Assembly: GCA_030754715.1 (NCBI GenBank)
Contig: JASLZV010000158.1
Location: 1-5,301, forward strand
From: Phycisphaerae bacterium
GTDB lineage: Bacteria > Planctomycetota > Phycisphaerae > SM23-33
Reading direction: 5' to 3'
Length of the DNA: 5,301 nucleotides
The notes beneath the pieces are model-generated. The model was not told where the DNA came from and searched no databases. It was given only the letters and a program-made list of their open reading frames with translations. How positions within the stretch are numbered: position 1 is the stretch's first letter; each line of letters opens with the position of its first letter. Shown here piece by piece: positions 1 through 5,301 of the stretch. A program made the position numbers and the translations under genes.

Positions 1-1189
1 AAAAACGTCTTCCGACGATCTCCTTGAGGTTGACCAGTCCTTCAAATATTGGGATGCCCGCGGCCATTGCCTTTTTGTGAGCGACCGCTCCGGCCTGAAA
101 ACCGCTGGGATTGTCTGCCGAGGGGATGTCGCCGCCGATCGCGTTGACCTTCTTGTCGATCAGTGCCTCGACCGCTTCGACGCTCAGGCCGGGCCAATCG
201 CCCTCAAAGAAACGCGGGGAACAGGATCGTTCCTCCCAGCCCGTGCGAAACAGTACGATATCTCCCGGCCGGATATCCGAGTCGGCAAAGTCGAGTGGCA
301 GGATGTTTTGGCCGGGCTGCTTTGGACAGTCAAGCGCAATCGCGGGTCCCATAAAAGGATCCACTCCCATGGATGCAATGTCCATGTCTCCGGGGATGAA
401 GTGACGGGGGGCATCTACGTGTGTTCCGCTGTGCGCACTCATCTCCAACTTGGAAAGGTTCATCCCATTTTTGTCAAACGTGATGTGCCAGTTCTTCTTG
501 AACGGCGGATCGGTCGGATAGCAGTGGGTTTTTTCATCGAGCGGCGCCGTCAGGTCAACAATTCTGCCGGTCGATACCGCTGCCTCGGCCGGCAAGTGGG
601 AACTCATGAAGGCGATCTTTGCAGTGTCTTCAGCCAACTCCGCGTCATCGAAAGCGTTGCAGAGGGAAGAATTGAAGGCAATCAGACCATGGCGTTCCAA
701 CAGCAGTACGGTCACCTCTTGCGACGCTTCTTGCACCGCCGTTGTTATACTGCCGGACAGTTCCTGCGAACCCGGCCGGGCCTCCAAAACAATCCTCCCT
801 TGCTTGAGTTTGAGGTTTGCGGAAACGGTCGCCGGCGGAATTGCCCTCCGTGTGTTGGCGTAAATGGTGGAATAGGCGGGATGGACGTGTAACACAGCGT
901 TTGTTTGAGGCCGGACCTTGAAAATCGCCAGATGGAAGCCGATTTCTTTGGAGGGCTTGAGGCCAGCCGGTGCTTCTAGGACATTGCCGTCGATGTCAAC
1001 GACAACAATATTTTCGGGGGCGACATCACGCAGCGAAACGCCGCTGGCGGTAACGAGAAAAACGTCCTTCTTGTCGGCGCGAACGCTGAGATTGCCGCCG
1101 GCGGCGCCTACGAGACGGCGGTCGTAGCACAGCCGCGAATATTTGCACAGTTCTTCGGCCAGGTCTCGGCAGTTGTCGATGATTCCCAT
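1..1189 (-). CDS. Class II aldolase / cyclase-family (metal hydrolase) fusion protein, 3' end cut by window edge
   Basis: I translated 396 codons from ATG 1189 to the left edge with no stop. Residues 1-200 are a class II aldolase/adducin domain: GGNLS (31-35), TASG (47-50), the acid in PSKE (E82), HVHPAYST (zinc ligands H101, H103) and ERHG (H167). This matches the Glu/His/His/His set of fuculose-phosphate aldolase. Residues 208-396 are a cyclase (PF04199, KynB-like) domain: HSGTHVDAPRH gives H253, H257, D259 and H263, and H371 and E383 keep the 12-residue spacing of KynB H160 and E172. The linker (about 195-210) is in frame and has no internal start with a ribosome site. About 20-40 C-terminal residues are probably missing. 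The ATG overlaps the upstream stop as TGATG, with AAGGA at 1199-1203. In acid-sugar operons class II aldolases act as 3-oxo-tetronate-phosphate decarboxylases or aldolases. The cyclase domain could open a lactone or hydrolyse an ester or amide. The domain calls are firm; the substrates are inferred. Confidence 0.9.
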   Translation of the reverse strand, partial: MGIIDNCRDLAEELCKYSRLCYDRRLVGAAGGNLSVRADKKDVFLVTASGVSLRDVAPENIVVVDIDGNVLEAPAGLKPSKEIGFHLAIFKVRPQTNAVLHVHPAYSTIYANTRRAIPPATVSANLKLKQGRIVLEARPGSQELSGSITTAVQEASQEVTVLLLERHGLIAFNSSLCNAFDDAELAEDTAKIAFMSSHLPAEAAVSTGRIVDLTAPLDEKTHCYPTDPPFKKNWHITFDKNGMNLSKLEMSAHSGTHVDAPRHFIPGDMDIASMGVDPFMGPAIALDCPKQPGQNILPLDFADSDIRPGDIVLFRTGWEERSCSPRFFEGDWPGLSVEAVEALIDKKVNAIGGDIPSADNPSGFQAGAVAHKKAMAAGIPIFEGLVNLKEIVGRRF

Positions 1190-2190
1190 CAGTCTCTTTC
1201 CTTTTTCATTCGAGCAAGTTCGGCGGCGGCCTCTATGGACTTGACGAAATTCTTCTCGTCCGCAATGCCCTCCCCGGCAATGTCAAAGGCCGTACCGTGG
1301 CCGACGGACGTGCGAATGATCGGCAAGCCGGCCAGCACCGTAACGACCTGCCCAAATCCCAGTAACTTGGCGGCTATGTTTGCCTGGTCGTGGAACATCG
1401 CCAGCACGAGGTCATACTGTCCGTCCCTGGCCTTGACGAACACAACATCCGCCGGAACAGGCCCGACCGCGTCAATGCCCTCGGCTGCGGCGGCCTTGAT
1501 GGCCGGAATAGAACCCTCCACCTCCTCTGTGCCAAAGAGTCCGCCTTCACCGGCGTGTGGATTCAACCCAGCCACCGCAATGCGGGGTTTGGCAATCCCA
1601 AAGGTCTGCAGGCTCTCGTGGGCCAGTTCGATCATACTAAGGACTTTTTCCTTTGTTACCGCGTCGCAGGCCTCGCGAAGACTGCAGTGGGTCGTCAGCA
1701 TCATTACGCGGACCTCACCGAGCAGAAGGATCATGCCGTACCGCCTGGAGGCGGTCAGTTCGGCCAGTATTTGCGTCTGGCCTTCAAAGTGATAGCCCGC
1801 CTGACGCATGGATTCCTTGTTCAGGGGCGCTGATACGATCGCGTCGATGGTACCTGACATGGCCAGCCTGCCGGCTTCCTGGGTGTAAACCACCGCCGCT
1901 TTGCCCGGGCCGGGATCAACCACACCCACCTTCAGATTCGCCACGTCTACCAGGCCCAGATCGAGAATATCCAGCCGCCCGTCTTTGTATTCCGCCTCAG
2001 ACGGGTCGTTGGCCGCATTGATCGCCACTTCTATACCAAACAGCTTCTTGTAATACTCCATCGTATCTGCGCTGCCCAACACCAACGGGCGGCAGAGTTG
2101 ATACAGATCGCCCGTCCTGAAGGCCTTCAGGATGATCTCCGGCCCTATGCCCGCAGCATCTCCCATTGTAATCCCGACGGTAGGTTTCAC
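1189..2190 (-). CDS. PdxA-family 4-phospho-hydroxyacid dehydrogenase (PdxA2-like), GTG start
   Basis: This 333-residue protein has the usual PdxA length. It begins MKPTVGITMGDAAGIGPEI, the typical family N-terminus. The three metal-ligand histidines are present: H168 (TTHCS), H212 (NPHAGEGG) and H267 (MFHDQ), matching E. coli PdxA H166, H211 and H266. K275 and R293 match substrate-binding K274 and R292. The pocket differs elsewhere: E. coli H136 is Q138 (GQTQ), N283 is T284, and the usual SVDHGTA reads SVGHGTA. Family members oxidise a hydroxyl beta to a carboxylate with NAD(P) and the product decarboxylates. PdxA makes the pyridoxine precursor; PdxA2 turns threonate or erythronate 4-phosphate into dihydroxyacetone phosphate. 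The kinase next door favours the catabolic role over vitamin B6 synthesis. The GTG start overlaps the kinase stop as GTGA, and GGGAGG lies 9 nt upstream inside the kinase gene. The 3' end overlaps the next ATG by one base. Confidence 0.93.
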   Translation of the reverse strand: MKPTVGITMGDAAGIGPEIILKAFRTGDLYQLCRPLVLGSADTMEYYKKLFGIEVAINAANDPSEAEYKDGRLDILDLGLVDVANLKVGVVDPGPGKAAVVYTQEAGRLAMSGTIDAIVSAPLNKESMRQAGYHFEGQTQILAELTASRRYGMILLLGEVRVMMLTTHCSLREACDAVTKEKVLSMIELAHESLQTFGIAKPRIAVAGLNPHAGEGGLFGTEEVEGSIPAIKAAAAEGIDAVGPVPADVVFVKARDGQYDLVLAMFHDQANIAAKLLGFGQVVTVLAGLPIIRTSVGHGTAFDIAGEGIADEKNFVKSIEAAAELARMKKERD

Positions 2191-3326
2191 CAGTGCACGC
2201 CTCCCGGATTCATTAGGTATTCGAACATTTGTACCACAGCGTTGTTATCGCCGACGGAACCGCCTTTTGTTGCGATCGGGCAACCCGCCATTGTACCGTC
2301 CACCATCACGCCATGTGCTATGACCTCATCCAGTCGCCCGTCAATAGTGAGCCTGCTGACACCCAACTGACTCATCAGATGGTAGGCCGTCTGGCCACCG
2401 ACGACGCCCAATCCGTCCGGCCGAATCGTTTCGATCATCCCAACGACCGCCGCGATGAAACCGGACAGAATTTCCGACGGCCGGCGTGCAGCCGGTTCAT
2501 TACTTTGGCCGGCTATTCGAAGGATCAGGGGTCTTCCCGTTTCCGGGCTCACACGTTCGGGTCTGAATGTCCGGCCCGGATCAAAAGTGACCACCTCAGC
2601 GCCGCTGTCCGAGGCCGCTGTCTCAATCTGCACCAGGGTCCTGCCATACTGACTACCGCACGCTATCATCGGCCGGCTTGACCGCCGAATGTCCATCCGG
2701 TCAACTGCGGCTTTTTCGATCCGTGTTGAAAGAGCGTCGGCCAATCCCAGGGATCCGACAAATACGACGTCCGAACCGTCCAGGCATTCGTCCACGATAC
2801 GCAGCAAGTCGCTGTCCGTCTCCGCGTCCCTGACGTTGAATTGGACGCTGCCGGTCTTGCGGATTACTTCGGCGATATTGGCCGAGGCCACCGGCCAGGT
2901 GGAGTCGTTCGAAAACGCCGTTTCGTGGATCGGCAGTCCGTTGGCGTATTGGATACCCCCGCGAGTGGTCCTTCCGATACGCGGCAGGGCGGGTGCTACC
3001 ACAATTCTGCGCGGTCCGATTGCCTCGATTAGTCCTTCCAGCTCCGCCCCCACCGCCCCGCGAAGCGCGGTATCGATTTTCTTGAACAGTATCGGTTTGT
3101 TCGCCAACCGCGCCCCCATCAATCTTAATAGAGCCCGACCGGCTTCGGCGAGCATCGGCCGCGATTGAGTGTTTATGACCTCCAGGCTTTGTGCGGCCTT
3201 GAAGTCACGATCCTTACCGCTGACGAGTACGGATACCGCACCTGCGACCGGCGCAAAGCAGGCTGCAACGTCACACGCGCCGGTCAAGTCATCCGCCAGA
3301 ATGCCGATGTCGGACAGTCTCAGCAT
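2187..3326 (-). CDS. Four-carbon acid sugar kinase family protein (DUF1537)
   Basis: This is an ATP-dependent kinase family (DtnK, DenK, OtnK) that phosphorylates the terminal hydroxyl of acid sugars such as threonate, erythronate or 3-oxo-tetronate. The 379 residues run from MLRLSDIGILADDLTGA, the family N-terminus (ADDLTGA at 11-17). They continue through KKIDTALRG (82-90), APALPRIGRTTRGG (111-124), and a C-terminal nucleotide-binding domain with GGQTA (310-314) and ATKGGSVGD (352-360). The open frame extends 61 codons further upstream to 3509, but that part lies within the SDR gene and looks like no known domain. The start chosen here has AGGAG at 3338-3342, 11 nt upstream, overlapping the SDR stop. 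At 379 residues it is somewhat shorter than the roughly 400-430 usual for the family, with no motif visibly lost. The 3' end overlaps the PdxA gene by 4 nt, the common kinase/PdxA2 pairing. The exact substrate cannot be read from sequence. Confidence 0.92.
   Translation of the reverse strand: MLRLSDIGILADDLTGACDVAACFAPVAGAVSVLVSGKDRDFKAAQSLEVINTQSRPMLAEAGRALLRLMGARLANKPILFKKIDTALRGAVGAELEGLIEAIGPRRIVVAPALPRIGRTTRGGIQYANGLPIHETAFSNDSTWPVASANIAEVIRKTGSVQFNVRDAETDSDLLRIVDECLDGSDVVFVGSLGLADALSTRIEKAAVDRMDIRRSSRPMIACGSQYGRTLVQIETAASDSGAEVVTFDPGRTFRPERVSPETGRPLILRIAGQSNEPAARRPSEILSGFIAAVVGMIETIRPDGLGVVGGQTAYHLMSQLGVSRLTIDGRLDEVIAHGVMVDGTMAGCPIATKGGSVGDNNAVVQMFEYLMNPGGVHW
2200..2205 (-). promoter_or_regulatory. 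Ribosome binding site for the PdxA-family gene (supports the GTG start)
   Basis: GGGAGG on the minus strand ends 9 nt before the GTG at 2190. It sits inside the last codons of the kinase gene. Together with the GTGA stop/start overlap it supports the GTG as the real initiation codon and points to translational coupling with the kinase. Confidence 0.7.
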
Positions 3327-3337
3327 GCGGATGCGGT

Positions 3338-3342
3338 CTCCT
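3338..3342 (-). promoter_or_regulatory. Ribosome binding site deciding the kinase start
   Basis: AGGAG on the minus strand overlaps the TAG stop of the SDR gene (3341-3343) and lies 11 nt before the ATG at 3326. It favours this start over the upstream in-frame ATG at 3509. The spacing is slightly long, and the overlap with the stop suggests reinitiation coupling. Confidence 0.6.
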
Positions 3343-4120
3343 ATCTGGCAAAATCCGCTCTTGGCATCGGCACATAAGAGGTTTCGCCGCCGTCTACCCA
3401 GAAGGTTTGTCCGGTGATGTAGGCCGCCTCGTCGGAGGCCAGGAAGATTGTCGGCTTGGCCACGTCTTGGACCGTCCCAACGCGTCCCATTGGAATGAAA
3501 GGCAGCCAATTGTCGGGGTAGTTCCCATCGGTATCGCGGTTGCGCTTGATGTCTATGGTGCCGGCGGCGACTGCGTTTGCCCTGATACCATACGGTGCAA
3601 GTTCTGTTGCCATAGCCTTGGTAACCAGAGTCATCCCGCCCTTTGAAGCACAGTAAGGCACCAGGCAGTCAAGCGCCCCGTGTGCGGCAATCGAGGAGAT
3701 GCTGATAATGCTTCCCGGCAGTTCCTTGGTCACCAGGTGCCTTGCGACCGCTTGGCTGCATAGGAAAACGCTCTTGAGATTGACGTCGATTGTGCGGTCC
3801 CAATCCGCTTCGTCGAGTTCCAGGAACGGTTTCCACACCGCGATGCCGGCATTATTAATTAGGACGTCGATCTTACCAAATTCATGAATTCCGGCGGCCA
3901 CCATCTTGTCCACTTCATCTTTCCTGCTGACGTCGGCCTGGAACACCATGCCCTTGCGATCAGTCTTTTGGACCTCAGCCAACGTGATTTCCGCGCCTGG
4001 TCGGTCGCTGCAATAGTTGATAATGACGTCCGCCCCCTCCCGGGCGGCCTCGATCGCAATGCCGGCCCCGATGCCCTTACTTGCCCCAGTCACCAGTACC
4101 ACGCGGTCATGAAGCTTCAT
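3341..4120 (-). CDS. SDR-family NAD(P)-dependent oxidoreductase, glucose 1-dehydrogenase-like
   Basis: This 259-residue classical short-chain dehydrogenase has the full set of family motifs: TGASKGIG (11-18) for the cofactor, D63 in QADVS, NNAG (89-92), and the catalytic N114, S143, Y156 and K160 (YCASKGG). It ends with ITGQTFWVDGG, usual for classical SDRs. The segment after the second strand (INYCSDRPGAE, 33-44) lacks the acidic residue that marks NAD preference and resembles the NYRS stretch of glucose 1-dehydrogenases, so NADP use is plausible. Overall it resembles aldose 1-dehydrogenases, which oxidise the anomeric carbon to a lactone, though 3-oxoacyl-ACP reductases share this fold. The preceding mutarotase gene supports a sugar substrate. 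An AGGGAG ribosome site at 4128-4133 lies 7 nt before the ATG. It follows the mutarotase by 59 nt and precedes the kinase by 14 nt. Family is certain; substrate is inferred. Confidence 0.93.
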   Translation of the reverse strand: MKLHDRVVLVTGASKGIGAGIAIEAAREGADVIINYCSDRPGAEITLAEVQKTDRKGMVFQADVSRKDEVDKMVAAGIHEFGKIDVLINNAGIAVWKPFLELDEADWDRTIDVNLKSVFLCSQAVARHLVTKELPGSIISISSIAAHGALDCLVPYCASKGGMTLVTKAMATELAPYGIRANAVAAGTIDIKRNRDTDGNYPDNWLPFIPMGRVGTVQDVAKPTIFLASDEAAYITGQTFWVDGGETSYVPMPRADFAR

Positions 4121-4179
4121 TTTTCTTCTCCCTGCCGGCGCCTTGCTGCCTTTGATTCCATTGTGTTGCGCCTCTGCCT

Positions 4180-4512
4180 TCAGACGCCATCAGGGCGCCA
4201 CACCTCTTCCATCGGTACCCACCACAGGTTGCCTGACGATTCTGGAAGAGGCTCCTGGTATTCGTGCATCAATTCTTCCCATTTCGTGCAGGCTTCGCAG
4301 TTGTCGGTGACCCGTGCCACATCTTCCAGTGTGCGCCCCTCGGGCAGCTCAAAGTACGAGAAAAGCCAGCGCCCGTAGCGAAAAATGGTGTAATTCTTGA
4401 TCCCCGCCTCTCGGATGGCTTGGGCGACTTGGGGCCAAATGTTGTCGTGCATGCGCTTGTATTCGGCTTCTGTCCCTTTGCGTAGCCTGAGAACTCTGCC
4501 GTATCGCTGCAT
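4180..4512 (-). CDS. L-rhamnose mutarotase family protein (RhaM/DUF718)
   Basis: This 110-residue cytoplasmic protein belongs to the family that interconverts alpha and beta anomers of L-rhamnose and related 6-deoxy sugars. From this start the numbering matches E. coli RhaM exactly: Y18, catalytic H22 in HDNIWP (22-27), and Y41 in KNYTIF (39-44). The E. coli WW pair (76-77) corresponds to K77-W78 after a one-residue insertion, so one pocket tryptophan is replaced. AAGGGAG at 4520-4526, 7 nt upstream, supports the start. It is the first gene after a 211-base gap and probably heads the operon. Its partner SDR could use the anomer it supplies, as in oxidative L-rhamnose or L-fucose pathways. However, a 6-deoxy acid lacks a terminal hydroxyl for the downstream kinase, so the real sugar may be another pyranose. 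The family is clear; specificity is uncertain. Confidence 0.93.
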   Translation of the reverse strand: MQRYGRVLRLRKGTEAEYKRMHDNIWPQVAQAIREAGIKNYTIFRYGRWLFSYFELPEGRTLEDVARVTDNCEACTKWEELMHEYQEPLPESSGNLWWVPMEEVWRPDGV

Positions 4513-4544
4513 GATTTCGCTCCCTTATGACGCCTTTTTAGCTC

Positions 4545-4567
4545 TCTGGCCCGTGGCATTGGCCAGA
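4545..4567 (-). other. Stem-loop in the leader of the mutarotase gene
   Basis: A perfect 7-bp inverted repeat (TCTGGCC / GGCCAGA) surrounds a 9-base loop, about 33 nt before the mutarotase start. No T-run follows on either strand, so it is not a typical intrinsic terminator. It could be an RNA leader hairpin or an operator half-site pair. The stem and part of the loop also contain TGGC-CAAT-GCCA, an overlapping smaller palindrome. Confidence 0.35.
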
Positions 4568-4622
4568 CTTCCCGCCTTTCAGGTCGCAAAAGGCCCTTAT
4601 TCGCTCGCCCCAAGCGTAATCT

Positions 4623-4653
4623 ATCATATCACAATGTAGATTTGGTAGGACAA
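4623..4653 (-). promoter_or_regulatory. Candidate extended -10 promoter for the operon
   Basis: On the minus strand TGATATGAT gives an extended -10 (TGn plus TATGAT, hexamer at 4623-4628). A weak -35-like TTGTCC lies at 4648-4653 with a long 19-base spacer. Transcription would start about 100 nt before the mutarotase ATG, with the 4545-4567 hairpin in the leader. This is read from sigma-70 consensus only; the organism's own promoter rules are unknown. Confidence 0.35.
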
Positions 4654-4711
4654 ACCCCCGGGCACAGAGCGAAGCAAAACCGCCGAAAGATTCCCCCCCC
4701 TGGGCTTGTCC
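4648..4711. repeat. Imperfect inverted repeat in the intergenic region
   Basis: The plus-strand arms GGACAAACCC (4648-4657) and GGGCTTGTCC (4702-4711) pair over 10 bases with one mismatch, which can be a G-U pair in RNA. They are separated by 44 bases that include a run of eight C (4693-4700). One arm overlaps the candidate -35 box. It lies just after the stop of the URO-D gene, so it may be a long terminator-like structure or a pair of operator half-sites, or chance. Confidence 0.3.
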
Positions 4712-4723
4712 GGGCCGATGCGA

Positions 4724-5301
4724 TTATCTGTTCTCTGTAGCCGCGGCGATCATGGCCAGATAGTTTTCGTGGGGCGCGTACTCGGGAACGGAATTGCCTG
4801 TGCCCAGGGCGTAGCCGCCGCGGTCGGCTGTCTGCTGGAGCAGGGTCTTGGCCCGTTTGTAGACCTGTTGGGGTTCCGATCGCACGACGAAGTCCAGGTC
4901 GATTCCACCCAGAATGGCGATGCGATCGTGGTATTGTTCATATGCATCTTCCACCGGCTGGATTGTATCCTCGTAAGAGTGTTTGGCATCGTAGCCGATA
5001 TCGATGACGTCATCCATGACGGCTGCGAGGTTGCCGCAGGAATGGAGGATCGCGGGCTTGCCGGCTGCGTGCGCGACCTGGACGATTTTCTTGTGCCACG
5101 GGATCACGTAGCGGCGCATGTCTGCCGGCGACAGCATCGTCTGGGTTTTGAATCCCCAGTCGTCGTTGCCGATGACAGCGCCGACCGTGTCGTGCTGCAC
5201 GCAGATTTCGTAGTGGCGCACCAGTCGCGCTCCGATCGCGTCGAAAATTTCAGACGCCAGGTCGGGATCGTCCACCAGCATCATGCAGAGGTTCTCGAAG
5301 C
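4724..5301 (-). CDS. Uroporphyrinogen decarboxylase (URO-D) superfamily protein, C-terminal part (5' end outside window)
   Basis: The frame is open to the right edge and reads FENLCMMLVDDPDL before the first methionines, a typical internal URO-D motif, so the true start lies beyond the window. About 192 residues are visible, roughly the C-terminal half. Recognisable parts are the NDDWG stretch, SPADMRRYVIPWHK, LHSCGN (HSCG at about 5044-5033), the GGID strand, and PHENYLAM near the end. The His-x-Cys of HSCGN matches two zinc ligands of the corrinoid methyltransferase branch (MtaA/MtbA). The third, a cysteine near the C-terminus, is not seen; that region reads GTGNSVPEYAP. Such proteins are seldom true HemE enzymes and often have no assigned role. 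Stop TAA is at 4724-4726. The 211-base gap to the mutarotase suggests a separate or only loosely linked transcription unit. Family is confident; function is unknown. Confidence 0.9.
   Translation of the reverse strand, partial: FENLCMMLVDDPDLASEIFDAIGARLVRHYEICVQHDTVGAVIGNDDWGFKTQTMLSPADMRRYVIPWHKKIVQVAHAAGKPAILHSCGNLAAVMDDVIDIGYDAKHSYEDTIQPVEDAYEQYHDRIAILGGIDLDFVVRSEPQQVYKRAKTLLQQTADRGGYALGTGNSVPEYAPHENYLAMIAAATENR

Noticed and set aside
560..610. Frameshift or two separate genes at the aldolase/cyclase junction
   Set aside because: The frame stays open through the linker. No stop, and no start with a ribosome site, appears between the domains, so within this sequence it is one gene. Reads would still be needed to exclude an assembly error.
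77..892. A 271-codon open frame on the plus strand
   Set aside because: It lies opposite the aldolase-cyclase fusion. Its translation has no recognisable domain and is rich in Arg, Gly and Cys without pattern, while the minus-strand frame carries complete motif sets.
1235..1833. Plus-strand open frames opposite the PdxA-family gene
   Set aside because: They are shadows in a GC-rich coding region; the opposite strand has an intact PdxA with all metal-ligand histidines.
3327..3509. A 61-codon N-terminal extension of the kinase frame starting at 3509
   Set aside because: It lies inside the SDR gene and reads as low-complexity Arg/Gly sequence. The family N-terminus begins at the ATG at 3326, which has its own AGGAG site.
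4648..4711. Intrinsic terminator for the URO-D gene
   Set aside because: The arms are 44 bases apart and no T-run follows the second arm in the direction of transcription, so a standard terminator cannot be claimed.
1..5301. CRISPR array, tRNA or rRNA gene, transposon ends
   Set aside because: No regularly spaced repeats, tRNA-like cloverleaf, rRNA motifs, transposase motifs or terminal repeats were seen; nearly all of the window is coding.

Overview
This is a bacterial catabolic gene cluster with every gene on the minus strand, so it reads from right to left. Base composition is moderately GC-rich. No phylum-specific marker is visible. The mix of a URO-D/MtaA-like protein, a rhamnose-type mutarotase and acid-sugar enzymes is common in environmental heterotrophs, but this window does not fix the taxon.

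Layout in transcription order: (1) 5301-4724, the 3' part of a uroporphyrinogen-decarboxylase-family gene, cut by the right edge; (2) 4723-4513, a 211-base intergenic stretch with a candidate extended -10 promoter, a small perfect hairpin and a longer inverted repeat; (3) 4512-4180, an L-rhamnose mutarotase family protein; (4) 4120-3341, a short-chain dehydrogenase resembling glucose 1-dehydrogenases; (5) 3326-2187, a four-carbon acid sugar kinase (DUF1537 family); (6) 2190-1189, a PdxA-family dehydrogenase with a GTG start; (7) 1189 to the left edge, a long open frame that joins a class II aldolase domain to a cyclase/kynurenine-formamidase-type domain in one polypeptide. Spacing tightens along the cluster (59 nt, 14 nt, GTGA overlap, TGATG overlap), which indicates one coupled operon for at least the last four genes.

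Proposed logic, by inference: the mutarotase supplies one anomer of a sugar, the SDR oxidises it to a lactone or acid, the cyclase-type domain may open a ring or hydrolyse an ester or amide, the kinase phosphorylates the acid, the PdxA homolog oxidises and decarboxylates it, and the aldolase domain acts on a phosphorylated product. DUF1537 kinase plus PdxA2 is an established route from D-threonate or D-erythronate to dihydroxyacetone phosphate. The mutarotase and aldose-dehydrogenase-like SDR, the aldolase-cyclase fusion, and the altered substrate-pocket residues in the PdxA protein suggest a variant pathway with another substrate. The most notable item is the fusion protein: all expected metal ligands of both domains are visible, and it continues off the left edge.
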